In this document: piece by piece, positions 35,131 to 46,436 of the stretch
Layout of the letters: each line of letters starts with the position of its first letter
Position numbering within the stretch: the stretch's first letter is position 1
Origin: Adenanthera pavonina
Taxonomy: Eukaryota > Streptophyta > Magnoliopsida > Fabales > Fabaceae
Direction: 5' to 3'
Assembly (NCBI GenBank): GCA_026686845.1
Contig: JAIVEN010000002.1
Span: 39,821,001-39,885,000, forward strand
Length of the DNA: 64,000 bases
Position numbers and translations under genes: made by a program
The notes under the pieces: generated by a model
Databases searched by the model: none
Seen by the model: the letters and a program-made list of their open reading frames with translations, nothing else
Told to the model about the DNA's origin: nothing

Positions 35131-38010
35131 GTAAAAAGACTATTATATAAATCATCTTTGAATACTTTTCCCATAAATATTGTCTTATTTGAATCATTAC
35201 AGAGGCTTCAGAGAACTTGAACCAGCTAAAAACCTCAAAATTGAAAAATTCATTTTTGTACACTGTTAGTCACTTTATGCAAAAAACTTTGAAAATTCAT
35301 AAATAAATGCACAAAAATCATTTCACTATAGTTCAAGTATCTAAAATCTCTCACATCTTGAATTTCATGAAAAAAAATATTAAACTAGAATTTGGACTCA
35401 TATATTAGTATAGTTTAGTTGTCTAATTTACTATTCATTTTTAACTTCTAGTTTCTATTCGAATTTTGACCCATAAATTTAAAAATTCGTATCTCCTCAT
35501 TCACTAAATTATTTCTTATATTCTTTATATTATATGAAAGCTTTGCATGTATTCTTTCTAAACATATTTATTTTGTACATTTATTTAACTTGAACAAGGT
35601 ATAACATTATCTTGAATTATTAAGGGTTAGAACATACCTGTAACAAGAATAGTTTTAGGAGAACTCTCATATCTCACATTATATAGATCCAATTACTTCC
35701 AAGCCAGTGGTATTTTAAACTTAAGACATAAATCTTTCCATGCATGTATATCACTAAATTTTTGGAGTTTTGTACAATTTTATACTGCTTCTCAAATTAA
35801 GCAATACTTATGGGTAAAATGTATAGTTTTCCAACTTTGTCCAATTTTTACCCTCAAATTTAAAAATTCACTATAAATCACATACATGCCCAATTTAGGT
35901 GTTCTATGGATCTTTGGAAAGCTAAATCTATCTAATTTTAGAGATATATAACATTTAGTCCAATTGCCCCTACTTCAGCCAAATAGTGCTGACTTTCCTT
36001 TTAGTGCTACAAAATGAACTTTTGGCCACATAACATAGTAAAATCAATTTCATAATATATTTGCATGGCCATTACATGTTCCAAATCTATACCATACATT
36101 TTATAGTGCTCATAAGGACATAATAGCACAATAGTACAGATATAAATAGTTATATACATTATTTCAAAGTATAAATTCATAACTAGAAGACTAAATCAAG
36201 ATTCATTCTCTTCTTCATTTTTCATGCTTTTTCCTTGGACTCTTCCATGACCTTGCCATAGCTTGTGCCTAATTATGTTGGTACTTAAGTTGGTGAGATT
36301 TTAGATATCTCAGTAGCAAGTCACATTTTGCACATTATAGTATTAAGCAAGTCATGGAAACATCACGAAAATCATACTAAAACATTTAACACCATATTAT
36401 TCACAAAAAATTTGGCAGCATAATGATTTAGAAAATAAATATCCTAGGGGGAAAACCCCTCATTTAAATAGCCAAATCAACCAATCAAACAACAAGAAAG
36501 CAATATGGCATATCTTAAAGCATTAACATAGCAAGATAACAACAAAATGCAAGAATGGAACTTAGCTACCTTGAAGCATCTCTTTGGCTCTTCCTCTTGG
36601 ATCCAATGCTTCACCACTTGATTCCACCTCTTTCAAGAGCTTGCTTAGGCTTTGCTAATCCTTGATTCATCATCAAACACTTACTTTATTCACTGGTTTC
36701 TTGAATTACTTCTTAAAGACTCACAAAACCCTAAAATTTCCATTTACTTTATCTCAAGGATTTCCTTTATTCCAACACTTGTTCTTTACTAATTTGGACC
36801 CAAGGAAATTATTTTTTAAATCAATATTATGAAAATCCAACTCCTTATACCCCTACTAGTCTAGCTGAAATTCATGGCATAGAGGTAAAGAAGTGGTTTT
36901 TCAATTACTTGACTCTAAACCAACTAAAACTTGGTTCCTTTGCAAAATCTCATGCTTTCTCTTAAATTTATGGCATGAGAACACTTCTTCCCTCAAATCT
37001 TTGCTATGGCTAAAAATCACACTTGAAGAGGAGGAGAGGAATACTCAAATAAACCATGACAAACTACTAAAAAATATAAGCTAGAAACCTTAGAAACGAT
37101 AGGAGAGAACTCACCTTGCAATAGCTTATTTTCTTCTCATCTTTCTTCTTCCTTTTCTTTCTCACATATCTCTCCCTTTTCTCTTATGCTTTTAGCTACT
37201 TCCCTCTCCTTTCTTCATGCAACACATAGGGTGGAGGAAAGAGAAGTGATCAGCAACCTAATCATGGTCACTTGCTTGGTACTTTAGTTAAGTTAGCATT
37301 TGCTTAGTCATTAAGTTTGGTTAATTGAAAACTTAACCATTAAGCTTCCAATTCTAACATATATGGGCTGACATGTGGCACCATATGGAGGAGTAATATT
37401 GGATACTGTATATTTTTTTCAATCCAGTTAGACCTTGTATTGGTTTCTTTATACTTGGGTTGGTAAAGTTACTTTTTACAATATTAAATCACTTTATGAA
37501 AACAGGATTAAAGTACACTTGTGTTTAGAATTACTTTATAATCTTGTCTCCAAAAAGCTCCTTTTGTGGTGTCCATCTATTTTCCTATCTACTTTTTTAC
37601 CTTTTGCAAATATAAAAACATCTTTATCAATATAAAGGCACTGTTAAAACTTCGATACTGATTATTTTTTTATTTTTAATCATTGATCCCTAGTGCCTTA
37701 TACCATCGGACTCATTTCATCAAGAGTTTCATTTTGATAGTAATTTTGAATATTTATTGACCTACCCTTGACTAGAAAAATTTATAATTTTTTAAAATTT
37801 TTGGGTCCATATTTGTAATTTCCCTAAAATACTAAAACTCTTGCCCCTCCCACTTGTTGCTTCCCTTTTTTTTCTTTTGACCTTCTGGAGCAAAATCATC
37901 ATTATCTCATTTTTTTATTTACTTGGGTAAAATAATCTCTTTACCTTATTTCACTTAAAATGATGTATGTTTGTTTTTACAAAATTCTTTATGCATCTCT
38001 AGATATTCCA
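35131..38010 (-). mobile_element. Long LTR-like repeat, copy D (inverted)
   Basis: The reverse complement follows copy A landmark by landmark. These include the box with cactcttgatgaaatg-type wording near 37,725, the snippets (gtgccacatg, aagcttaatggttaag) near 37,330-37,390, the cttgctactgagatatctaaa box near 36,310, and the ctaaattgggcatgtatgtg box near 35,895. The right edge, read forward, extends to about 38,010. Non-coding. Confidence 0.6.
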
Positions 38011-38812
38011 GCTTTTAGGGATGATATATAAACTCTTCTTATCTTGGTTGTTTCCACTGTTCTATGTTGATTGTGTGCTTAATTATGCTAAATTAGGTGA
38101 TTAATCAAGGAATTTTTATATGATTCCTTGTGAGATTATATTGAGTATTGTCTATTCTATCACCCATTTAACATTTTCCACCATTTTCTAGCATTTGGTT
38201 AGTTTTCATTTGGACCCTGTTAGATCATTGATTGGCCCTTGCTCCATTTTCCTATAATACGCATATTTAATGTGCCTACTTGGATTTCATTTTAATTATC
38301 CTTAATTATTTTAGACTTAGTCACTTCACATTATTATTAAGCATGTAATTAAACATAATCATTAATGTTACAATAGGTTAACATGATTAAGGATTGATTC
38401 ATAGAGGATTAAAGTTTGACCAATCTAGGGGTATTTTGGTCAATTGTCTTGGAAACATATTTTCTTCTTATTTTCTTAGGGTTTTTAATTTCTTCCTTTT
38501 TCATTATTTTTAACACATTTTCTCCTTAATATTTAGTATGAATTTCACCCCTCATTAGCCTTAATTGTGTGATTAATTGAATTATTTCATTTGACCTAAA
38601 TTTTATATCATTAATGTTACATGGTTTATTATTGGAACATTTGACTATCTGGTGTAACATTTTTTAATAAGTCATGGACCAAGGCCTAGCACATTGATCT
38701 TTAGGATAGAGAATTATTTGGCTTTTCTATTTATTTTCTTTTCCACTTGTACCAATTCCCATTGGTCCAACTAGATCCTAGTCATGCCAACTCACCTCTA
38801 CCTGAGCCCTAC
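38011..38812. other. Unassigned AT-rich sequence
   Basis: About 800 bases, T-rich on the plus strand, with no ORF or repeat that I can assign. Confidence 0.5.
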
Positions 38813-39379
38813 CTTGCTACTAGGGGTGTTCAACAAATCCGGTAGACCGGTAGGTCCAATCCTACCTGACATATCGGGTTGGTCTCGGAGACCGGACTGG
38901 GTTGAGGTCGAACCCGATCTTGTCCTGTCCCGATATATATATAATTTTAATATTTTATAAAAAAAATTTAAATACTATTTTTATATGATATATTTCTTAA
39001 TACACTATATATAATAAATTAATTATATCATTATTGTGAATATTTTTAAATATTCAATCTTTTAATTTTATTTAAAATTTTAAATTGATTTCTTAATATT
39101 ATGCAAAAATAATACATGATTATTGAGTATTTATAATTTTAATAAATGTTATTTTTTAATATAATATTATTTTTAAGGAAATATATTTTAGGTGAATGTA
39201 ATTATATTTTTGTTAATAAATAAAATTAATTTATTTTTATTTTTAAATACTTTTTATGACTGGGCCAACCCCGGTCTTGTATGCCGGGTTGCTCGGTCTT
39301 GTTTGGCCTAACGAAGACTGGGCATTGGGTTAACTATCAACCCGATCTTGCTCGATATTTGTGCACCCCTACTTGCCAC
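38813..39379. mobile_element. hAT-type MITE with 8-bp target duplication
   Basis: The element is 38,821-39,371 (551 bp). Terminal inverted repeats are TAGGGGTG at the left and CACCCCTA at the right. The flanks cttgctac (38,813-38,820) and cttgccac (39,372-39,379) are an 8-bp target duplication with one mismatch. The interior is non-coding: GC-rich ends (ccggtagaccggtagg; gggccaaccccggtc) surround an AT-rich core. TIR, TSD length and size fit non-autonomous hAT elements. Confidence 0.88.
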
Positions 39380-39822
39380 ATAACTCTCCGCCTCATTCTT
39401 CCCACTTGATTTTCCCACTTTGGCCTCACCGCACCCCGTAGCCTTAACTTTCCTCTCATTTGTGGGCACACTCACTTCACCATGCACAGTGCCAAAAATT
39501 CTCTCCTTTTTTTTTCCTCTCATCTTTTTCTTCTTCAACCTCATAAACCTTAGCTTGATTCGCCATTAATCCACCAAAATTCCTTCACTCTACCACCAAT
39601 TTCTCTTATCTTTCCATCATTCCTACTCTTTCATTCCATCCATTCGATCAAATTCTTTCATCCATATACTTCTCCTTACATGGTCATGGGCCGTACTTCA
39701 AAGAGAGCTTGAATTCTTGAAGACTATGGGTTGATTGCTTAATGTCTCATCATCATCAAGTCATCATACCATCTTCTTCACCTTCCTATGCTCATGGCTA
39801 AATCCTCATTTGGTTTTCGTAA
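39380..39822. other. Unassigned pre-insertion sequence left of the Gypsy nest
   Basis: Pyrimidine-rich leader-like sequence (many ttcc/catc words) that continues across the Gypsy nest at 59,495. It may belong to an older LTR, but no domain is visible. Confidence 0.4.
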
Positions 39823-40792
39823 TGATGAAAGACCTAAACAAAACTCGTCCGATTGAACCTCTAATGACTCGGAATGAACCACGGATCATGCTAAAATCAA
39901 ATAAGGACACATAAACAGCAAAGAAAGCATGAAAAGAGAAAATATGTGAATACGAAAATTAAGAAGAAAATAATGCATGAAAATAACAAGAAAATAAGAA
40001 AGATATGTTGGTCAATGGGTTAAGACCCTAAGAGAACTCGTCTCTTAGAACCTTAGCTTTGGGACGCCACAAAGGAAAACCACTCCTTTGATAAGTCTAA
40101 ATATCTTTTCAAGAACATAAGGGATATAAGAGAAAATCTCATAAAAAAAGAACAAAAGTTCTAAAAATTCATTCTGATTAATCTATCTCTATTTCAAAAG
40201 TACATAAGTGGTTCTTTATATAAAGGAATAAGGTAACCAAAATCCTAGGCTAAAATAAAAAATGAAAACTATAGTAAAAATATAGAAAATAATCATATCT
40301 AATCCTAAAGGAGGTGCCACATTCTAACCAAAAAAGGAAACAAAATATTCTTGCAAATCACTTCTAAATGTGGCATCTTTTTACTGAAAAGTAAAGAAAA
40401 TTCTAGAACATAATCTTTAAAATTAGGAAATAATCAAAACTTAATATCCAAGATAATCTTTGACCATATGCCTTATTTCTGAAAATTTAATAATAAAGAA
40501 TGAAAATTCTAAATAAAATAGAATAACAAAGACTCCTTTTTAGTTGATCACATAAGTGGCACATGATCACTTAAGTAATCTCCTCTAAGTGGGCTCTCTT
40601 TAGGCTTGGATTTGTAGCATTCAAGGAAGAGAACATAATCAAGCTATTTGGACTTTTTGGGTTGGATCATCTATGCATTGCAATGGAACTTTAGCCTCCC
40701 AAGCTTGATTTCCAAGTGATGAAGCTTGCTTTTTATGCTTTGCAATTTGTCCAAGGACCCTCAACGTTTCATGCCTCAAGTGTACTATATCA
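39823..40792 (-). repeat. Gypsy 3' LTR (intact copy)
   Basis: Plus strand starts tgatgaaagacctaaac and ends gtactatatca. It contains the uninterrupted insertion-site sequence gagaaaatctcat (about 40,130-40,143), which proves where Copia entered the other LTR. Confidence 0.9.
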
Positions 40793-40806
40793 TTCCCTCT
40801 CTCCTC
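40793..40806 (-). other. Gypsy polypurine tract
   Basis: Minus strand GAGGAGAGAGGGAA abuts the 3' LTR: the plus-strand primer site for reverse transcription. Confidence 0.8.
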
Positions 40807-40917
40807 GAAAAGATTCATCCTCGAATCTCCATAATCTACATGGAAGGAAAAGGAACGATTAGAAGTATCAAATAGATAATACGGAGTATACTTACCATTT
40901 AAACTTAATTGATGCAT
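40807..40917 (-). pseudogene. Gypsy pol C-terminal tail remnant
   Basis: The minus-strand frame reads FHVDYGDSRMNLFEERGND just before the LTR. This resembles the conserved DSRTNLF-E tail at the very end of plant Gypsy pol frames. The preceding RT, RNase H and integrase are missing. Confidence 0.6.
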
Positions 40918-41072
40918 CTTTGCTTTAATCTGTCCATGAACTTGAAGGAAATCACTCTCTCTTTACTGCAAACTTGTTTTAAATGTTCATCTAAGCCTTT
41001 GCAACCATAACATTGCTCCAAGGTTGAAAAATTCATTTTCAAGCTTTAGTGAAGAAAATCTGGAATCTTTCT

Positions 41073-41489
41073 TCATATCATTTTCACCAATATCCTACCA
41101 CAAATAACTAAACACAAACTCGACACAACTGGACTCAAATGAAACCAAAGGGTTAAGGAAAACATGAAAGATGAAATTAGGACAAAACATAACTCAAAAG
41201 AGACAAAGGTGGTACAGTGATTATGTGGGAATAAAGATGATGTACAATGATAGAGCAAAGATGGAGAAAAAATAACTAAAGGAAACAAAACACAATGACC
41301 ATGAGATGGAATAGAGGATGTATCAATGATGGGTGAATATGGCACTAAATTATCACAATGCATCTCTTTCACAAGGGACTCATGCAATATGAACTCATGC
41401 AACAAAGATAGGTGACATAATTCAAAGAAATCAGAAACATAATGATAAGTGAACCCTTATAGAACCCGTCTAAAGAACCTACTTTGATA
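41073..41489 (-). other. Gypsy-related internal sequence, unassigned
   Basis: Minus-strand open stretches include HEFILHESLVKEMH, vaguely like the segment before the H-H-C-C region of Gypsy integrase, followed by low-complexity hydrophobic residues. At about 41,478-41,490 a cgtatcaaagtagg word on the minus strand resembles a worn tRNA-Met primer site next to the LTR-like block at 41,491. Confidence 0.35.
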
Positions 41490-41490
41490 C

Positions 41491-42250
41491 GTGTGACACC
41501 CGGATCTTTGCGAAACAAGGAACACAAAGACTAGATGCAAAAAAAGTAGACAAAACAGTAGCAAAAGAAAATAATAATAGAGAAGATAAGAAGGATAGAT
41601 GTTGGTCTTGAGAAGTAGAACCCAAGAGAACCAGTCCTTAAACTCTAGTTTTGGTGACGCCACAAGAAAGGACCAATTCCTTGATAAGTCACAGTTCACT
41701 CTAGCACTCAAAGAACGCAAGAAAAACTCACAAAATCTGAAACTTTAATCATTCAAATCTGAAAAACATATATGAAAGTTAGCCTTAAATAGACAAGGTA
41801 AAATCTAACCTAGTAAGCCTAGAAACCCTAATTAATTTGGGCTTAAGTAATCCTAATAGGATTATGAGACTTTAGGCTTAAACAACACTCTTATTGGACT
41901 TAGGAAACTAATAAAATAAAGCCATAAAATAAAATAATGAAAATTCATAAAAAATAATAAAATAATACCTAAGCCCTTATAAACATGCCAACACATTAAT
42001 GAAATCACATGTTTGGCACATGACATGTTTATTTACAAGGTGGGCTATCAAAAAGACTATTATTTAACTAATTGGTCTTTATTAATCACTTAAGTTTATC
42101 TCATAATTAATAAAAATGAAATTAACACTAATTAAGCCTAATAATACTTAAGTCACTTGCTATTTTAATGAAGCACATGATCTTTTAAGTAATCTCTTCC
42201 AATGGGCTTCTTTTGGGCTTGAATCTTTCGAAGTGATAAGTCCTCCTACC
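41491..42250 (-). repeat. Second, diverged LTR-like block inside the Gypsy element
   Basis: The plus strand starts tgtgacacccggatc. It parallels the main LTR in order: gatgttggtcttgag..aagagaacc, ttggtgacgccacaag, ccttgataagtc, cacttgctattttaa..acatgatc and gggcttcttttgggcttg. It is a relative rather than a copy, probably an older nested element in the same orientation. Confidence 0.5.
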
Positions 42251-42443
42251 ATGTTCCTGAATTTGTCCAAGCCATCCTCTATTAGATAATAAGAAGGAAG
42301 AAGAAAATACAATGAAAACACATAAGAAAGATGAGGTGAAGAAGGAAAAAGTTTTGTACAAACTACTTCAAGCTCACTTTCACTCTCATTTTTCCTCAAA
42401 CTCTTTTTTTCTTTTCTCTTTTTCCTCTTTTTCTTTCTCTTTT

Positions 42444-43037
42444 TCATCTTCTCTCAATCTTCTTTTCATGCACTCTTTTTCCACTCACAACAATTTTCTG
42501 GACATTTTCTCTCTTATTACTCTTATTCTTCCACTCTAGCTTACTCTTCAAGTTTTCATGACCTTTGCACAAATGATTACATGGTAATGATTCATGGGTT
42601 GTCTTTAATACAAAAGAACTATTGCTATCATGTCCAATTAAATTAACATCACAATCAAAATTTCCAATCACCATGTCAACATGCTCAATCTCATCAATGT
42701 AATCATATGAACCAATTTCCAATGAAATCACATCATCAACACTACTAGGAATTAGCATGCTACTATCCAAAGAATTTTCAATCAAATCATTAACATGTAA
42801 AGCATGATGTTCCTCTAATAGTTGCATGCAATCATGGTTAATCTTATAAGCACAAGCAACTTCATTATTTTCCAATTGTACTACATCGAGATTTTTAATT
42901 TGCATATTAGAAGCACAACTAGAATTATCAAAACTTTCTACCACAACACTATCAATATCTAGGTCACTTTTTTGTATTATAAGTTGCAAACTTTTAATCT
43001 CATTATCACATTCAACGTCATTTGCAACACTAACCAA
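42444..43037 (-). CDS. Acidic ORF of unknown function in non-autonomous Gypsy element
   Basis: 197 codons. The product is strongly acidic in its first 160 residues (many D/E/N/S, e.g. SSVDDVISLEIGSYDYIDEI) and basic at its end (KRVHEKKIERR). It has no zinc knuckle, protease D-S/T-G, RT or integrase motif. It lies where the rest of gag and pol would be in an autonomous element and directly downstream of the gag remnant. It may be a diverged post-gag spacer frame. Open length alone is weak evidence of function, and I do not recognise the family. Confidence 0.4.
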   Translation of the reverse strand: MVSVANDVECDNEIKSLQLIIQKSDLDIDSVVVESFDNSSCASNMQIKNLDVVQLENNEVACAYKINHDCMQLLEEHHALHVNDLIENSLDSSMLIPSSVDDVISLEIGSYDYIDEIEHVDMVIGNFDCDVNLIGHDSNSSFVLKTTHESLPCNHLCKGHENLKSKLEWKNKSNKRENVQKIVVSGKRVHEKKIERR

Positions 43038-43039
43038 AT

Positions 43040-43729
43040 CTAATGACTCATCACAAGAGATATCACTAAAAAGATATGAGAGTTAGATATACCTGTAGTG
43101 GATTCTCTTGTCTCATCATCACTAGTAGAAGCCACAATTTTTTCATCCACTTGATCAACTTCCTTTAGGTAGGCATCACAAGAATCTTGAACTGCCGAAA
43201 CTTTCACCTCTTCACAATGTTCAACAACATTCTTAGCTTCATGAGGGTGTTCATGTATATGTGATGATGCAAACTTTTTCCTCATGACCATTTTCATCTT
43301 ACTCCATGTTGCAATAGAAGGCTCTCCATTAGTAATTCATCTAGTTTCAATCCGTTTCTACCAAGAAGCAACCTTTTTACCCAATCAAAGGTAAGCACAT
43401 TGTACCTTCTCTAACTCAGAGTAATTGCAACACCCAAATGCAAGTTCAACTTTTCTTTCCCAATCCATATAACCATCAAGATTTTTCTTGCCATGAAATA
43501 GCAGGATCTTCAGTTTGATATTGCTAAGAATATTTGTGTGAGTAGGAATCTTTGGATTACGTCTTACTTTAGTTTTAGATGGAAATTCCAGGTGATCCAA
43601 TTTTGTATTCACTTCCTTGATTTGATCGTTGAAAGCCTTTAATAAGGCTTTAAGATTAGATTGTCTACCAGCCATGCTTATATCCCAAAATGTTAGTGAA
43701 AACAAAGAGGAAAGAAATAGGGACCTCAC
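43040..43729 (-). pseudogene. Broken Ty3/Gypsy gag
   Basis: Two minus-strand frames. The first starts at ATG 43,675 (MAGRQSNLKALLKAF) and contains GYMDWERKVELAFGCCNYSE, the classic plant Gypsy gag motif. It stops at 43,385. After a slip, the second (43,297-43,040) contains WSKMKMVMRKKFASSH-type residues matching the W-x-MK-x-x-MR-[KR]-[RK]-F gag box. It then diverges into an acidic stretch. Gag normally coats the RNA in virus-like particles. This copy cannot make a full protein. Confidence 0.8.
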
Positions 43730-44419
43730 AAATCACTCTCTCATATGTTTCTACTCAAAAATTCATTAGCACTTCTGTTTCACACAAAAAAATTGGCTTT
43801 TTCAATGATATAAAACACTTTTGCATTTTACCACCCAACTTGCTCCCTATAGTGTTCTTTATCAAATTCCAACAAATCAAAAAGGAGAAGTGTATAATTA
43901 AAGTGGCAATCACACAACCAGAGTCCCAAAATTCAAAGTTCTCAAAGAATCTAAAAAGGAACCAACAAATCAAAGAAAAAAAAATGTACACTCAAAAAAG
44001 GCACTAGATATAAGCAAAGTCCAGCAAGTTTTTAGAAGAAGAATGAAGGTGTATGGACACTAGGATGATGGTGTGATATAATGGATATTGATAGAAGTAG
44101 TAAGAAAGCAAGAAAAAATACAAACAACAATTTAGGAAACTAAGAAAGGAAGGAAAGAGGAAAGTGAAATCAAGGAAGAAAATAGGAAACTAGAGAATTA
44201 GCCAAAGAATGAAGAAATTAGGAAACAAAGAAGGAAGCAAAATAGGAAAGTAGCAATTACCAATCAAGCTCTTGATGTTTACCACTCAAGTTGTTTAATT
44301 TAGGAAACCTAATGTGACTTGTATTGCAAGAATAATATAATTAGGCAACTATTTGCAAATCAATCAATCACAAAATAGGAAACACCAATCAAGACGATTG
44401 CTCCCAATTAATCTAAGCT

Positions 44420-44700
44420 CAAATCTAGAAATTTTTTTTTGCGCCACAAAGTCCAATTTTTTTTCAGTCTTTTTTTAGCTGCTGATCTGCTCTTTTTTTT
44501 TTTTCAGTAGTAGGTCACAACTCTTTTTTTTTTATCACTTTTTTTTAGAATGGCTGAATAACTCTAATGTTCTTTCTTTTTCCTTTTTGCAGCAGCCACT
44601 GATTTTTTTTTCTGAATTTTTTTTTCACTGTTTTTCTAAAATATTCAAGAACGTCACTCAAAAGCAATACTAAATAATTTTCTTTTTTTTAAAACAAATT
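44420..44700 (-). other. Poly-T-rich stretch in Gypsy leader
   Basis: Repeated runs of 7-12 T on the plus strand (A-rich on the element strand) lie in the leader between the primer site and gag. No ORF. Confidence 0.6.
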
Positions 44701-44926
44701 TGGACAGACTCACAATTTTGGGAAAAAAAAAAGAAAGATAGTAACTAAAACACTAGAGGAAGAAAGAACAAGTCACAAAGAGGAGAAACAATCAACAAGA
44801 GATGGAAAGACCAAGATTTGATGGAAAAGCCACAAACAAGAGAAAAATAGATATGGATAGAGGAGAAAGAAAGATTATGGAAGAGAAAGGTAAGGAAAGA
44901 TCACACCTTTAAAGCTAGCAACCAAA

Positions 44927-44938
44927 GCTCTGATGCCA
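44927..44938 (-). other. Gypsy primer binding site (tRNA-Met)
   Basis: Minus strand TGGCATCAGAGC lies three bases inside the 5' LTR. It differs by one transition from the standard TGGTATCAGAGC complement of initiator tRNA-Met. Confidence 0.85.
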
Positions 44939-44940
44939 AA

Positions 44941-45255
44941 TGATGAAAGACCCAAGCGGAACTTGTCCGATTGAACCTCCAATGACTCGGAATGAATCAC
45001 GGATCGTACTAGAATCAAATAAGGACACACGAACAGCAAAGAAAGCACGAGGAGAGGAAATATGTGAATATGAAAATTAAGAAGAAAATAATGCACGAAA
45101 ATAACAAAAAAATAAGAAAGATATGTTGGTCAATGGGTTAAGACCCTAAGAGAACTCATCTCTTAAAACCCTAGCCTTGGGACACCACAAAAGAAAACCA
45201 CTCCTTTGATAAGTCTAAGAATCTTCTCAAGAACATAAGGGATATAAGAGAAAAT
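44941..45255 (-). repeat. Gypsy 5' LTR, part 1 (left of Copia insertion)
   Basis: Matches 39,823-40,137 of the 3' LTR and stops at gagaaaat where the Copia LTR begins. Confidence 0.9.
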
Positions 45256-45489
45256 TGTTGGATCAAGAGTTTTGATGATTCCAAACCAACACTCAAGAGC
45301 TTGGATTGAAGATATCAAAGGAGATTAAAGCTGTTTCAAGTGAAGGTCTTCTATGAATTGGCTATTAGATCTTTTGTAGGATCTTTAGTTTTTGTTTAGA
45401 TTGGGTAAAAGATTTTGATTTGAGAAAAAGACATTTTCAAACCTTGATTTGAAATTTAAATCTTTACCTATTTGGAAAATACTCACAAA

Positions 45490-46320
45490 CAGACGAAGTT
45501 TGAAAGTATAACTGAACTGTCAAGTTGGAAATTCGAACTTTGCTTTTGGAAATTCGAATTTCGAGCTAAAACTGATTAAGTCTGGAAAGGTGTCCCTCTG
45601 TCAGACGAATTTTGGTCATTCAAAATTCGAACTTCAATCAAGTCTGAAAGAAGCCTTTTTGTGACAGACAAACTTCACAGTCTCAAAATTCGAATTTCAG
45701 ACAAAATGCCATTTATGAAAACCAAAGAAATTCGTCTGAAGCTTTGCTAAAGTTCATCTGAAATTAAGAAGAAACTAAGTTTGAAAAATGCTCTCTGACA
45801 GACGAACTTTTACTTAGCAAAATTTGAATTTTCATCTGAGTCAAAAAAAGCTACTTTGTGACATTCGAATTTCACTCTTTCAAAATTCGAATTTCAGACA
45901 AAACAAAACTTGAGAAAATAGAGGAAATTCATCTGAATGTTTGATAAAGTTCATCTGAGATCAAGAATGATTTAAGTCTCAAAACTGGTCTCTGACAGAC
46001 GAATTTCACTCTGTCAAAATTCGAATTTCAAAGAAAGTGAACTACTGTGTCTATTTGGACGTTCAATGGACAGACGAATTTTGGGCATCCAAAATTCGAA
46101 TTTCGAGGGCACTGTAGCAAATTGAAAACACTGTTCACACTTAACAGAAAATCTTACTTCTTAAAAATTCGTATGTCACATTGTGAAAATATTTTATGAG
46201 TTTCGAAATTCGAATTTCACTCTATGGACAGACGAACTTCACATTTTTACGTTGGAGGCTTTAACCTTCGGTTCCCTCGAAATTCGTCTGTTGGCCAACC
46301 GAAATTCGAATTTCAGTATG
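45490..46320. repeat. U3 motif cluster: TTCGAA and CAGACGAA words
   Basis: I count ten TTCGAA and seven CAGAC(G/A)AA plus two TTCGTCTG within about 830 bases. They sit mostly as a pair: a gacagacgaa word, 10-25 bases, then aaaattcgaattt. Pairs recur with alternating spacing of about 60 and 135 bases, implying a decayed tandem repeat. The same words fill the right LTR, the solo LTR and the spacer before the 708-codon ORF. Confidence 0.85.
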
Positions 46321-46345
46321 TCAGAAACATTAAATGCGGTTGGTG

Positions 46346-46410
46346 AACGGATAGTTTTTCAGAGTAACCGTTGGATAACTTCCCCAACGGATAGATTTAG
46401 TCTCTAACGG
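46346..46410 (+). promoter_or_regulatory. Cluster of four AACGG (MSA/MYB-like) sites
   Basis: AACGG at 46,346, 46,386 and 46,406, plus the inverted CCGTT at 46,368. All lie within 85 bases upstream of the TATA box. AACGG is the core of the plant M-phase-specific activator element bound by MYB3R factors. Use here is inferred. Confidence 0.5.
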
Positions 46411-46428
46411 ATATTTGAGATCTAAATC

Positions 46429-46436
46429 TATAAATA
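46429..46436 (+). promoter_or_regulatory. LTR TATA box
   Basis: TATAAATA in the left LTR, with the same word at 58,283-58,290 in the right LTR. Placement near the 3' third of the LTR fits a U3/R boundary just downstream. Confidence 0.7.

Noticed and set aside
32151..38010. Copies C and D as the two LTRs of one element
   Set aside because: They are in opposite orientation and there is no primer site or polypurine tract between them.
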